Notes: generated by a model not told the origin, from the sequence alone. A DNA stretch of 15,939 nucleotides from JBOFEH01 sp051650265 (GCA_051650265.1 JBOFIR010000238.1:1-15939); one strand, 5' to 3'; positions 1 to 8,703 are shown, counted from the stretch's first letter. Numbers and translations are program-made.

Positions 1-921
1 ATTCTTCTCATAGGCGCTTTGTGGTATGGTCCACTACTGAGCTACATCACTTTGGAGATGATTAAATACAAGCGTTACTACAAAGAGCTGCATACGGTGA
101 TGGCGCATTTGACGCCCAAATATTTACTAACGGAGGTGATGGATGCACCTCCTTTTGTCGAGGGAAACATTTTTTATCAAGTGGTACAAGATACACTCAA
201 AGAGATGCATGAAGAGGTCAATAAATATAGATGGCGCCAAGAAGCCTATAAGGAATACATTGAAAGCTGGGTGCATGAGATTAAGACACCTATAGCTTCT
301 GCGCAACTGATCCTGGGGAATAATCCAGGTCCTATAAGTTATAAAGTGGAAGATGAGCTGCGCCGTATGGAGCAGTACGTGGAGCAGGTGCTGTATTATG
401 CAAGAAGTAGTGATGCGAGTAAAGACTATGTGATCAGTGCTTTCGAACTCAAAAGTGTGGTGATGATAAGTGTCAAAGAGGAGTCAAGAAGATTAATTCA
501 AAAGCGTATTATCCCTCAAATTGGTGAGTTTGAAGAGCTGGTGTATAGTGACGCCAAGTGGGTAAGGTTCATCGTAGATCAGATCGTGCACAATGTAGTG
601 CAGTATAGTAAAGAAGAGGGAGGTAAGTTGATCATAGATGCAAGTCGCAAGAAGCACCAAGTGATCTTAACAATCACAGATACGGGGATAGGTATCGATG
701 AAAAGGATATTGGACGTGTGTGGGACAAGGGGTTTACAGGTGCAAATGGACGGAGGTTCAACAAAGCCACAGGTATGGGGCTGTATCTGTGTAAGAAGCT
801 ATGTGACAAACTCGGTATTGGCCTTACCATCAGCTCACGAGTAGGTGAGGGGACAACCGTCTGTATGATCTTTCCTATAGGTGAGAATATGTTATCTTAC
901 AACAATGTAAGTGAGCCGTAA
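1..921 (+). CDS. bceS: Bce-type intramembrane-sensing histidine kinase (5' end missing)
   Basis: This is a sensor kinase of the BceS/peptide-sensing family, which acts in the membrane with a BceAB transporter and phosphorylates a BceR-type regulator. The frame is open from base 1 with no stop, so the N-terminus is cut by the window edge; the TTG at 19 is not a real start. Visible residues begin in a transmembrane helix. The phospho-acceptor His lies in WVHEIKTP at about residue 92 of the visible part. The N box (VHNVVQYSKEEG), G1 box (DTGIGID) and G2 box (ATGMGLYLCKKL) follow in order. Family members are about 335 residues with two N-terminal helices and almost no extracellular loop, so roughly 30 residues appear to be missing. 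The neighbouring bceAB genes support the assignment. The final codons also carry the inverted repeat listed separately. The exact inducing peptide cannot be read from the sequence. Confidence 0.9.
   Translation: MLLIGALWYGPLLSYITLEMIKYKRYYKELHTVMAHLTPKYLLTEVMDAPPFVEGNIFYQVVQDTLKEMHEEVNKYRWRQEAYKEYIESWVHEIKTPIASAQLILGNNPGPISYKVEDELRRMEQYVEQVLYYARSSDASKDYVISAFELKSVVMISVKEESRRLIQKRIIPQIGEFEELVYSDAKWVRFIVDQIVHNVVQYSKEEGGKLIIDASRKKHQVILTITDTGIGIDEKDIGRVWDKGFTGANGRRFNKATGMGLYLCKKLCDKLGIGLTISSRVGEGTTVCMIFPIGENMLSYNNVSEP
896..911. promoter_or_regulatory. Candidate BceR operator (inverted repeat TTACA-N4-TGTAA)
   Basis: The sequence CTTACA-ACAA-TGTAAG is a perfect 6-4-6 inverted repeat. It matches the published BceR-type binding motif TNACA-N4-TGTAA exactly. 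It lies inside the last codons of the kinase gene, about 20 bases upstream of the proposed bceAB -35 element. That is a sensible position for an activator. Binding is inferred from the motif. Confidence 0.75.
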
Positions 922-931
922 GGAGAATCCC

Positions 932-960
932 TTAGAAAATACGAGAAAGCTTGCTATACT
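932..960 (+). promoter_or_regulatory. Probable bceAB promoter with extended -10
   Basis: TTAGAA (932-937) is followed by a 17-base spacer and TATACT (955-960). The TG at 952-953 makes an extended -10 (TGCTATACT). The -35 matches only four of six consensus bases, which fits a promoter that needs an activator bound at the adjacent BceR-like site. Confidence 0.55.
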
Positions 961-993
961 AAGGCATATACTCACAAGATAGGAGACAAAGCA

Positions 994-1761
994 ATGAATG
1001 CAGTATTAAAGGTACAAAACATAGAAAAGTATTATGGCAACAAAGGCAATGTGACAAAAGCAATAGAAAACATGAGTTTTGAAGTAGGACGTGGAGAGTT
1101 TGTCGGGATCATGGGTCCTTCGGGAAGTGGCAAAACAACGTTACTCAACTGTATTGCGACCATTGATCGTGTCACCACAGGTCATATTTATCTAGGGGAT
1201 ATAGATCTTACGCAGCTTAAAGGACGTGCACTTGAACAGTTTCGCGGCAAAGAACTTGGTTTTATTTTTCAAGACTTTAACTTGCTAGATACGTTGACTG
1301 CCTACGAGAATATCGCATTGGCACTCTCTGTACACAATGTCCCTAGCAAAACAATCGATGGGCAGGTGCGTAGCATCACAAGTAAGCTGGAAATAGAAGA
1401 GATTCTTACAAAGTACCCTTACCAATTATCAGGTGGGCAAAAGCAAAGAGTGGCATCGGCGCGTGCAATGATCTCGAACCCCTCACTTGTACTAGCAGAT
1501 GAGCCGACAGGCGCGCTAGATTCCAAATCATCAAGGCAGCTTCTTGAAGCATTTGAAAAGCTCAATCAAGAGATGCAGGCAACCATCTTGATGGTCACCC
1601 ATGATGCTTTTACGGCAAGCTTTGCAGATCGTATTCTCTTTATCAAAGACGGCAAGATCTTCAACGAACTGATCAAAGGAACTGATACACGCAAGGTGTT
1701 CTTTAGCCGTATTATGGAGGTGATTACACTGCTAGGAGGAGATATCTGCGATGTATTTTAA
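994..1761 (+). CDS. bceA: BceA-type ABC transporter ATP-binding protein
   Basis: This is the ATPase subunit of a Bce-type transporter, which works with the permease BceB to detect and remove cell-wall-active peptides (bacitracin, lantibiotics and similar) and to signal to the kinase. The 255-residue protein has Walker A GPSGSGKT (41-48), Q-loop Gln93, signature LSGGQKQR (145-152), Walker B LVLADEP (165-171) and H-loop His203, so it should be catalytically competent. Length and the MacB/LolD-like sequence are typical of the family. The ATG start is supported by AGGAG at 981-985. The gene overlaps the next one by 11 bases, indicating translational coupling. The last ~25 residues beyond the ATPase core are less conserved-looking. 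The family is certain; the peptide specificity is not. Confidence 0.93.
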   Translation: MNAVLKVQNIEKYYGNKGNVTKAIENMSFEVGRGEFVGIMGPSGSGKTTLLNCIATIDRVTTGHIYLGDIDLTQLKGRALEQFRGKELGFIFQDFNLLDTLTAYENIALALSVHNVPSKTIDGQVRSITSKLEIEEILTKYPYQLSGGQKQRVASARAMISNPSLVLADEPTGALDSKSSRQLLEAFEKLNQEMQATILMVTHDAFTASFADRILFIKDGKIFNELIKGTDTRKVFFSRIMEVITLLGGDICDVF

Positions 1762-3766
1762 GATGGCTAGACACAATGTCAAGAAAAGCTTCAAAAACTA
1801 TGGCATCTACTTTTTAACCCTAATGTTTGCAGTGTGTGTTTTTTACAGTTTTAATAGCATCTCGTCGCAACAGGCGCTCCTAGAAGTGGAGGCGCGAAAA
1901 GTCCATTATGTCGAACTACTAGGGCAGATCATCAGTATTGTTTCTCTCTTTGTATCCCTTGTTCTGGGTGGACTGATTCTATATGGCAATAACTTTTTGG
2001 TGAAGAAGCGCAAAAAGGAGCTGGGAATCTATATGACACTGGGGATGCCCAAAGGCAAGATTTCAGCAATCTTACTCATGGAAACACTCATGGTAGGTGT
2101 TGTTGCATTAGGGATAGGACTTATACTAGGAGTGATGGGTTCACAGGGGTTATCCCTTCTTACTGCAAAGCTTTTTGAACTCAATATGGAGAGTTATACC
2201 TTTGTGGTCTCCTATGGTGCAGTGGAGAAGACAATCAAGTACTTTGCATTGATCTTTGGGGTAGTTATGGTGTTTAATACCTTTCAGATTTCTAAGTATG
2301 AGCTCATTGACCTTTTATATGCAGGCAGAAGAAATGAAAGATTGGCTACGGATACAGTAAAAGGGGCAGGGCTACTTTTTGGATCAAGTTTACTGATGTT
2401 AGCTGCAAGTTATGTGATGGTGCTTGAGGTTGGCCTTGATACAGGCTATCAGCGGTTGTGGACCATCATAGGCCTCGGGTGTCTTGGGACGTATCTTTTT
2501 TTCAAAAGCTTGATGGGTTTTTTGAATGCCTTAGCAAAGCGCAATCCGGCATTTTATCTACAGGGGCTTAGGAGTTTTACACTGAGACAAATGCAAAGTA
2601 AGATTCATACCAACGTGATGGCTATGACGATGATCTGTCTCATGCTCTTTTTAACGGTTGCAGGCTTATCAACGGGACTGAGTCTCAAGAATACATTGGA
2701 GGCAAGCTTGAGGCAGACGACGCCTTATGATGCATCCGTCGTGATGTATGGCTATGATCCTGCTAAGGACAAGACTATTCCAGAACTTTTTGCAAAACAT
2801 GGCGTGGCATTTGAAGGCAGTGAGTCGTATAGCATCTATGAGGAATATGCTGTCGGTAAAGTGGCGCAGCTATTTGGTGATCATGGGATAGAAGCATTGG
2901 CATGGTATGATGATTTTAGCATACGGGCGATTCCTTTGTCTCAGTACAATCAAAGTAGAAAACTCATTGGTGAACCAGAAGAGGTACTTGCTGAGGATGA
3001 AATAATCGCCACATCCAACCAACAGAAGATGATGGTAGGACTTGGGCGCCGACTAGAAAAGGAAGATGAGGTCACTGTATTAGGACGCGTCTATCGCATC
3101 AAGGATCAGAAGATCAAGGAGACCAGCCTTGCAACGAGTGGTATTAATGACAATATCTTGACACTTGTGGTGCCAGATCTGGCACTCGTAAATCAAATTC
3201 CAGTAGGCATGAGGATGAATATTGACTTTGGAGAGGCGGCATGGGAAGAATCTGAAGCAAAGTTCGCTGAATTTCTGAAGGCTTATAAGGAAGGGGAATA
3301 TGCAGGACATCCAGTAACTTATGAAGAAGGGTTTATCAATGGGTATACAAGGCAGCAACTCTATGAAGAGACAAGTGGGATTACGACGATGATCTTATTT
3401 ATTGGTATTTATCTGGGGATCATCTTCTTGATAGCGAGTGCAGTGGTGCTTGCATTACAGCAACTATCTGAAGCGGCGGAAAGTATGGAGCGGTATGAGG
3501 CACTTAGAAAGATTGGTACACCAGAGGGACTCATTAACCGTAGCGTCTTTGTACAGATTCTATTTTATTTTGCACTGCCACTGAGCCTTGCATGTGTCCA
3601 TGCCTGGATAGGTATTCGCGTTGTGAATGACTATATCATCTTGTATGGTAAACCGGATGTAGTAGGTGGTGCACTAGGGACGGTGGCACTCCTTGTTGTG
3701 ATTTATGGGGGATACTTCTATGTGACGTATATTGGGTATAAAAATGCTGTGGATGAAAGAAACTGA
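1751..3766 (+). CDS. bceB: BceB-type ABC transporter permease (FtsX family)
   Basis: This is the membrane subunit of the Bce-type peptide sensing and resistance transporter. At 671 residues it has the usual family length. The N-terminal stretch MARHNVKKSFKNYGIYFLTL is the hallmark of BceB proteins and leads into the first helix (about 17-37). Further hydrophobic segments lie near 57-78, 105-127, 152-175, 203-224, 233-253 and 285-305. A large hydrophilic region at about 310-540 is the extracellular domain that in this family recognises the peptide, and three more helices follow (about 545-570, 597-620, 635-657). This gives the expected ten-helix layout with the sensor domain between helices 7 and 8. 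The start overlaps the end of bceA by 11 bases, so the two are coupled. No terminator is visible after the stop, so transcription may continue into the next gene. Confidence 0.92.
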   Translation: MYFKMARHNVKKSFKNYGIYFLTLMFAVCVFYSFNSISSQQALLEVEARKVHYVELLGQIISIVSLFVSLVLGGLILYGNNFLVKKRKKELGIYMTLGMPKGKISAILLMETLMVGVVALGIGLILGVMGSQGLSLLTAKLFELNMESYTFVVSYGAVEKTIKYFALIFGVVMVFNTFQISKYELIDLLYAGRRNERLATDTVKGAGLLFGSSLLMLAASYVMVLEVGLDTGYQRLWTIIGLGCLGTYLFFKSLMGFLNALAKRNPAFYLQGLRSFTLRQMQSKIHTNVMAMTMICLMLFLTVAGLSTGLSLKNTLEASLRQTTPYDASVVMYGYDPAKDKTIPELFAKHGVAFEGSESYSIYEEYAVGKVAQLFGDHGIEALAWYDDFSIRAIPLSQYNQSRKLIGEPEEVLAEDEIIATSNQQKMMVGLGRRLEKEDEVTVLGRVYRIKDQKIKETSLATSGINDNILTLVVPDLALVNQIPVGMRMNIDFGEAAWEESEAKFAEFLKAYKEGEYAGHPVTYEEGFINGYTRQQLYEETSGITTMILFIGIYLGIIFLIASAVVLALQQLSEAAESMERYEALRKIGTPEGLINRSVFVQILFYFALPLSLACVHAWIGIRVVNDYIILYGKPDVVGGALGTVALLVVIYGGYFYVTYIGYKNAVDERN

Positions 3767-3826
3767 TACCGTAGAAATTAGAAAAAACAAAGTGTCATCA
3801 GACACAGAGTCTAAGGAGGATATCAG

Positions 3827-4264
3827 ATGAAAAAAGAGCAGTGGATGGGAAAAAGTCTATTTGTGGTGGGGGCATTACTACTAGGTGTAACGGGTATGCA
3901 GGTCTATGGAAGTGAAGGTTGCCAGAGGTGTAGCGTAGGGCAAACGTGTTTGCAAAAGCAAGTGCCAGGGGGACAGGAGTGCCTTGTGATTCCAAGAGCA
4001 AAAATCATAGAAGTGGATACCAAGCTGAGCCGTGTGACTGTGCTGCCAAAAGGACTCAAAGATACGATGGAAAACTATATTATACTAAATGTGAGTGATC
4101 AAACCGTGATTACCCATCAAAAAGAAAAGAAAATCTATACACTAGCAGATCTTCAAAAAGGGATGATTGTAAAAGTTTCACGTGCTGCTTTTCAAACAGC
4201 ATCAATTCCACCACAGACCACAGCTTGTGAGATTGTGATACTCCGCCAAGGCGTATGTAAGTAG
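3827..4264 (+). CDS. Secreted six-cysteine protein of unknown function
   Basis: I do not recognise this 145-residue protein with confidence. It has a clear signal peptide: a basic start, a hydrophobic core at about 9-24, and likely cleavage after YGS near residue 29. The mature part holds six cysteines (32, 35, 41, 52, 134, 144), an even number that suggests disulfides. A CxxC pair sits right after the signal peptide. The region from about 58 to 138 (KIIEVD... TLADLQKGMIVKV ... ACEIVIL) has a beta-rich rhythm like the small OB-fold DUF3221/YobA-type secreted proteins; that resemblance is inference. The ATG is preceded by a strong AAGGAGG (3813-3819). It lies 60 bases after bceB with no terminator between, so it may be expressed with the resistance module, but no functional link is shown. 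Confidence 0.75.
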   Translation: MKKEQWMGKSLFVVGALLLGVTGMQVYGSEGCQRCSVGQTCLQKQVPGGQECLVIPRAKIIEVDTKLSRVTVLPKGLKDTMENYIILNVSDQTVITHQKEKKIYTLADLQKGMIVKVSRAAFQTASIPPQTTACEIVILRQGVCK

Positions 4265-4380
4265 CTTCTTTACAAATGGGTAACAAGCAGACTAAACACG
4301 TATAGCGATAGAATGTCTCATCATATATTGCAGTAAAGGTGCGCAAAAGCGACTACAGTCTGCAAAGGGGAGGGATTAAG

Positions 4381-5244
4381 ATGAGAAAAAATAAATGGCT
4401 AAGCGATGTGGTGATCCTCACGATGATACCAGGAGGGCTAGTATTTGCAGGTCAAGAAAATATGGTGTCCAAGAGGCCAGTGATCATCAGCGCAGCCCCT
4501 ATGCAGGTTGCCAAAGACACCCAAAAGCAGGTGTTTTATGAAGATCTAGATGGGGATGGTAAGAAAGAAAAGATTGTACTCTTGGCAACTTATGATATGG
4601 ATCAGGGGGTCTATCATTTGGCCCTTAAGATTAATGACCGTCAGATGACACTAGAGGAGCCTTGGATGGGTAGTGATGTGAATGCCTATGTGGTAGACAT
4701 GAGTCAAAAGGATAAGGTCAAAGAGATTGCCATCGGTGGTGATTGGTGTAGCAGCGATTATGGCACATCCTTTTATCGCTATCAAGCTGGCAAAGTTTCC
4801 TGCATAGGAAGTACAGAAGGTACGATTAAACCCGTTCAGCTAGATAAGACCTATCAGATGCTGATCCCAGGGGATGGTACAGTACATACCTATACAAGGG
4901 GCAATGCCCTACAAACGTGGTATCGAGATGAACTGTATCAACTAGATGACAAAGGTAAGCTTGAGATGCAGCCAAAAGTGTACTATATGATGGGGACAGA
5001 GGTTACACTTCTGATGGACCTGCAAATTTATGAAGTGCCAAAATTACAAGGGCAACCCGCTACTGTTTTGAGGGCAGGGCAAAAGGCAAAGCTTCTGTTA
5101 ACAGATGATAAGACTTGGTGCCAAATTCAAGATGAAGCAGGTCATATAGGGTGGATCCATCTTGTAGAGAATATGGGTGTTGAGACTACCTCTGGTGTGA
5201 AGTGGAGTTATGAAGTGTTTGAGGGGCTTATGTTTGCTGATTAG
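4381..5244 (+). CDS. Secreted protein with DxDGDG motif and C-terminal SH3-like domain
   Basis: This is a 287-residue exported protein of unknown function. The ATG at 4381 is chosen over an in-frame GTG at 4339 because GGGGAGG lies at 4367-4373 with good spacing, and because the signal peptide (MRKNKW then a hydrophobic stretch to about residue 23, FAG) then sits at the true N-terminus. Residues 55-64 (DLDGDGKKEK) form a calcium-loop or FG-GAP/VCBS-type motif common in secreted clostridial proteins. Residues about 212-275 resemble a bacterial SH3 domain (TWCQIQDEAGHIGWIHL), which often binds cell-wall peptides. A cell-surface or wall-associated role is therefore plausible. A terminator overlaps its stop codon, so it is the last gene of its transcription unit. 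Confidence 0.75.
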   Translation: MRKNKWLSDVVILTMIPGGLVFAGQENMVSKRPVIISAAPMQVAKDTQKQVFYEDLDGDGKKEKIVLLATYDMDQGVYHLALKINDRQMTLEEPWMGSDVNAYVVDMSQKDKVKEIAIGGDWCSSDYGTSFYRYQAGKVSCIGSTEGTIKPVQLDKTYQMLIPGDGTVHTYTRGNALQTWYRDELYQLDDKGKLEMQPKVYYMMGTEVTLLMDLQIYEVPKLQGQPATVLRAGQKAKLLLTDDKTWCQIQDEAGHIGWIHLVENMGVETTSGVKWSYEVFEGLMFAD

Positions 5245-5271
5245 AAGGATGCCAAGAGGCATCCTTCTTTT
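5243..5271 (+). terminator. Intrinsic terminator after the SH3-protein gene
   Basis: An 11-base-pair perfect stem (5243-5253 with 5258-5268) has an AAGA loop and is followed by a short T run. The left arm begins in the TAG stop codon. It separates the preceding genes from the yesN operon. Confidence 0.85.
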
Positions 5272-5321
5272 GGTTGGGGGTAAAGATATAAAATTATTGA
5301 ATAATGTATAAAGTTTTTAAA

Positions 5322-5340
5322 ATATTATATAAAATAATAT
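5322..5340. repeat. AT-rich inverted repeat upstream of the yesN promoter
   Basis: ATATTAT (5322-5328) and ATAATAT (5334-5340) form a perfect 7-5-7 inverted repeat that covers the position where a -35 element would sit. It could be an operator, but the surrounding 65 bases are nearly all A and T, so chance is a real alternative. Confidence 0.35.
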
Positions 5341-5346
5341 GCAATA

Positions 5347-5355
5347 TGATATAAT
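5347..5355 (+). promoter_or_regulatory. Extended -10 promoter of the yesN-yesM operon
   Basis: TGATATAAT is a perfect extended -10 (TG-N-TATAAT). The bases at the -35 position (ATATAA, 5327-5332) match the consensus poorly, which an extended -10 can tolerate. The start codon of yesN follows 35 bases downstream. Confidence 0.7.
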
Positions 5356-5390
5356 TTAGGGAAGATACAAGTGTTAGGTGGGAGAGGTAC

Positions 5391-7010
5391 ATGAGACAAT
5401 ACAAGATACTATTGGTAGATGATGAAGAAGAGATTCGAAGGGGGATCATCAGAAGAATCAAGTGGCAAGAGTTAGGTTTTGAAGTTGTGGGTGAAGCAGA
5501 AAATGGAGTAGAGGCTTTGGATCAAATTGAACGCTATACACCTGATGTCGTCGTCACTGATATCAAGATGCCTTTTATGGATGGGATCCGATTAGCAGAG
5601 AACATACATGATCGGTATCCAACCACAAAGGTGATTATTCTTTCTGGATTTGATGATTTTGAATACGCAAGAGAAGCACTTAAGTTGGGTGTGATGCGCT
5701 ATATTCTCAAGCCTATCAATTCCTATGAGATGCATGAACTTCTAAGAGAGGTCAAAGCTAAACTCGATGATGAGATTGCCTCCAAACAGAATGTGGACCT
5801 ATTGAGGCAAAATTATAAAAAGAGTTTGCCTCTTTTGAAAGAACGCTTTCTCAATAGATGGATCGAAGAGTATATTCCGTTAGAAGAGATCAAGACGTCA
5901 CTTGATGAGCTAGGATTGGTACTAAATAGTGAGGCATTAGGTGTGGTGAGTGTACGGAGAGACGAGTATGCCAAAGAAGAGGATGTGAGTGCAATTAAGA
6001 ACGAAAGTTTATTGAAATTGGCACTCTTTAATATCTGTGAAGAGATTACAAGAGAAGAGCAGCTAGGGGTGTTCTTTATGGGCAAACTTGAGATGATACT
6101 CATCACGCCTTTAGGTGAGGGAGAATACCCTAAGTCAAGTATGAGGCTGTATAGGGGACTTGAGCAGATGAGACGTGCTGCAAGCAAATACCTTGGAACG
6201 ACTGTGACCATAGGGATCGGCAATCGCTGTACAGATTGGCGTATGCTTTACAAAAGCTATGCAGCTGCAGTTGGTGCATTGGCTTATTCCATCACTGTGG
6301 GTAAGAATAAGCTGATTTATATTGAGGATGTGGAACCTGAAAGTGGTAGTGGGTTACTGGTGGAAGAAGAGGAGGAGCGAGTACTGCTTACCGCCATCAA
6401 AGTAGGGAGAACCGATGAGGTCATCCAAGTGATTGATCAGATGCTAGGGCGGCTTGAAGGCAATCGGGTGAGTTTGAGGGATTATCAAATCTATATTGTT
6501 GGAATTTTTGCAAGTATGATGCGACTTGGGCATAGTATGGAGGTAGATATGGGCAAGATCTTGCCACAAGAGATGAATTTCTTTGGCATGCTCAGTAAAC
6601 TCCATACCAAAGAAGCAATTAGCGGTTGGCTCACGCAGGTATGCCTGGGTATGGTAGAGGTGCTAGGGACTAAGCGTGCAACGTGTAAAAATGAGCTAAT
6701 TGAGCAGGCACTTGCATATATTCATACACATTATATGGAGGAAGATATTAGTGCTGAAGTGGTGTGCCAAACATTACATATTTCTACCACGTACTTTTCA
6801 GCATTATTCAAAAAGGAGATGCAGACCACCTTCTCTACCTACTTGACTCAGGTGAGGATTGAGCGGGCAAAGGAACTTCTGCGTACTACAGATAAAAAAG
6901 CGATAGAGATAGGAAGCAGCGTAGGCTATCCAGAAGGGCATTATTTTAGCTATGTCTTCAAGAAAACAACAGGAATTGCACCAACGGAGTATCGCCATGG
7001 AAAGGTTTAA
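5391..7010 (+). CDS. yesN: YesN-type response regulator with AraC DNA-binding domain
   Basis: This cytoplasmic transcription factor is the phosphorylation target of the neighbouring YesM-type kinase and probably controls the sugar transporter genes. The 539-residue protein starts with a CheY-like receiver (about 1-120) with Asp10/Asp11, phospho-acceptor Asp57 in VVVTDIKMP and Lys107 in LKP. A central linker region (about 130-420) of the type usual in YesN proteins follows. The C-terminal ~105 residues form an AraC-type double helix-turn-helix, including HISTTYFSALFKKE and the family signature IGSSVGYPEGHYFSYVFKK. It is complete, and the ATG follows a purine-rich GGGAGAGG. It overlaps yesM by 14 bases. 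The likely target is the mglB promoter region, its own promoter, or both; this is inferred from position. Confidence 0.92.
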   Translation: MRQYKILLVDDEEEIRRGIIRRIKWQELGFEVVGEAENGVEALDQIERYTPDVVVTDIKMPFMDGIRLAENIHDRYPTTKVIILSGFDDFEYAREALKLGVMRYILKPINSYEMHELLREVKAKLDDEIASKQNVDLLRQNYKKSLPLLKERFLNRWIEEYIPLEEIKTSLDELGLVLNSEALGVVSVRRDEYAKEEDVSAIKNESLLKLALFNICEEITREEQLGVFFMGKLEMILITPLGEGEYPKSSMRLYRGLEQMRRAASKYLGTTVTIGIGNRCTDWRMLYKSYAAAVGALAYSITVGKNKLIYIEDVEPESGSGLLVEEEEERVLLTAIKVGRTDEVIQVIDQMLGRLEGNRVSLRDYQIYIVGIFASMMRLGHSMEVDMGKILPQEMNFFGMLSKLHTKEAISGWLTQVCLGMVEVLGTKRATCKNELIEQALAYIHTHYMEEDISAEVVCQTLHISTTYFSALFKKEMQTTFSTYLTQVRIERAKELLRTTDKKAIEIGSSVGYPEGHYFSYVFKKTTGIAPTEYRHGKV

Positions 7011-8703
7011 GAGCATCAAGGTATTGATGGTTACTTGTTTTTCACTGATTATGGCAATCATCATGCTCTTTACAGGGATGACATTGTATCGAAAGTTCAA
7101 TGATACAGCTACAGACTATGCCAGTCAGTCAGTAGATCAATTGACCACCCAGGTGAAGTATAGCATTGATACGTATACGCGTAATATGATGGATATTTCC
7201 AATACTATCTATTATAAGATTATTAAAAATCAAAATATCACAGACAATAACTTTTGGGGACAAATGAATCTGATTGCAACGGCCAACAATAATATTGCAA
7301 ATCTTGCTATTTTTAAAGGGAGTGGGGAACTGATTGCAGCGAGTAGGTATCTACAAGTAGATCCCTCTAGGGATGTCACGAAGGAGAGTTGGTTTCAAAA
7401 TGCCATAGAGACACCGGAGAATGTCCATTTTTCAAGTCCTCATAGGCAACTCATCTTTAGGGAGAATGATCCGCTCGTTGTATCTCTAAGCCGTGTGGTA
7501 TCACTCAATGAAGATGGCAATATCATACAGGGCGTACTGCTTGTTGATATGAACCTTACTGGAATCGAAAAGATCTGTGCACCAATCTTAGAGGGGGGGA
7601 CAGGTCAGGTTTATATTATCGCGCCCAATGGGGACGTGGTGTATGGTAATGAGACGGATGTGACCCGCCACAACAATCAGGAGCAGATTAATAACTTGCA
7701 AGAAGGGGTTGTTGTGAACAAAAGAAGCAAACAGATTATTACCACGAAGATTGCAGGGTATACAGGATGGCGTATTGTTGGGGTCTGGGACTTGGATAAG
7801 TTAGTGTTTGATTTTGCCAATACCAAGGACTTTTTTATCCTGATTCTCATGATTGGTCTGATGCTTTGTGTCGGTGGCACACTTTTTATTTCTTCAAGGC
7901 TCGCTGCACCGCTGTATCGCCTCCAAAAATCTATGAAGTGTGTGGAAGCAGGAGATTTCGATAGTCGCCTAGATGAAGGGGGAGAGTACATTGTGTCTGA
8001 GCTCTCTAAGACCTTCAATAAGATGGTAGAGCGGATACGTGCACTCATGGATGAGATTGTTCGGGAACAAGATAGCAAGCGGAAGAAGGAACTAGAGGTG
8101 TTACAATCCCAGATTAATCCGCACTTCTTATACAATACACTGGATTCGATCATCTGGTTGGTAGAAGATGAGCGGGTGGAAGAGGCAACACGAATGATCA
8201 CAGCCTTATCTCGTTTTTTTAGAATAGGCATTAGTAGTGGCAAGACAATGATTACAGTAAGGCAGGAACTTGAACATGCAAGAAATTACCTCACTATTCA
8301 AAAGATCCGGTACAAAAATAAGTTTGAGTATACCCTTGAAGCTGATGAATGTGTGATGGAGGCAAAATGCCTTAAACTCATCTTGCAGCCCCTTATTGAA
8401 AATGCGCTGTATCATGGGATTGAGTATATTCATCATCCGGGGCTTGTTCAAATTAGGGCGTGGCAAGAAGGGGAAGATCTGTATCTGATGGTGAAGGACA
8501 ATGGGGTAGGGATGAATGAAGAGACATGCGTGAAATTATTAGATGAATCCTATGAGATACACTCCAAAGGATCTGGGGTAGGGTCGCGCAATGTGCATAA
8601 GCGGATCAAGCTTTACTATGGGGACCAATATGGGATTACAGTAGAAAGTGAAATCGAAGAAGGAACAACACTACGGATTAGAATACCATTGCAATATGCT
8701 TAA
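6997..8703 (+). CDS. yesM: YesM-type sensor histidine kinase
   Basis: This is a membrane sensor kinase partnered with the YesN regulator. I choose the ATG at 6997 (568 residues) rather than the in-frame ATG at 6952, because CGGAG sits just upstream, the overlap with yesN shrinks to 14 bases, and the protein then begins directly before its first helix. Helix 1 is at about 7-28, followed by an extracellular Cache-like sensor region (about 30-275), helix 2 (278-299) and a HAMP linker (about 300-352). The His_kinase motif LQSQINPHFLYNTLDSIIWL has the phospho-acceptor His376. The ATPase domain shows the N box LIENALYHGI (466-475), the G1 box VKDNGVGM (499-506) and a GSGVG G2 box (about 525). All catalytic motifs are present. 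The binding protein encoded 13 bases downstream may present sugar to the extracellular domain. Confidence 0.92.
   Translation: MERFKSIKVLMVTCFSLIMAIIMLFTGMTLYRKFNDTATDYASQSVDQLTTQVKYSIDTYTRNMMDISNTIYYKIIKNQNITDNNFWGQMNLIATANNNIANLAIFKGSGELIAASRYLQVDPSRDVTKESWFQNAIETPENVHFSSPHRQLIFRENDPLVVSLSRVVSLNEDGNIIQGVLLVDMNLTGIEKICAPILEGGTGQVYIIAPNGDVVYGNETDVTRHNNQEQINNLQEGVVVNKRSKQIITTKIAGYTGWRIVGVWDLDKLVFDFANTKDFFILILMIGLMLCVGGTLFISSRLAAPLYRLQKSMKCVEAGDFDSRLDEGGEYIVSELSKTFNKMVERIRALMDEIVREQDSKRKKELEVLQSQINPHFLYNTLDSIIWLVEDERVEEATRMITALSRFFRIGISSGKTMITVRQELEHARNYLTIQKIRYKNKFEYTLEADECVMEAKCLKLILQPLIENALYHGIEYIHHPGLVQIRAWQEGEDLYLMVKDNGVGMNEETCVKLLDESYEIHSKGSGVGSRNVHKRIKLYYGDQYGITVESEIEEGTTLRIRIPLQYA

Noticed and set aside
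3792..3805. Small hairpin GTGTC-ATCA-GACAC between bceB and the six-cysteine gene
   Set aside because: The stem is only five base pairs and no T tract follows, so it cannot be called a terminator.
4265..4380. Search for a promoter between the two secreted-protein genes
   Set aside because: No -35/-10 pair with acceptable spacing was found; the genes may be co-transcribed.
7677..8243. 188-codon minus-strand open frame opposite yesM
   Set aside because: It sits entirely within a well-supported kinase gene, has an Arg/Ser-rich product without domain features, and no start signals.
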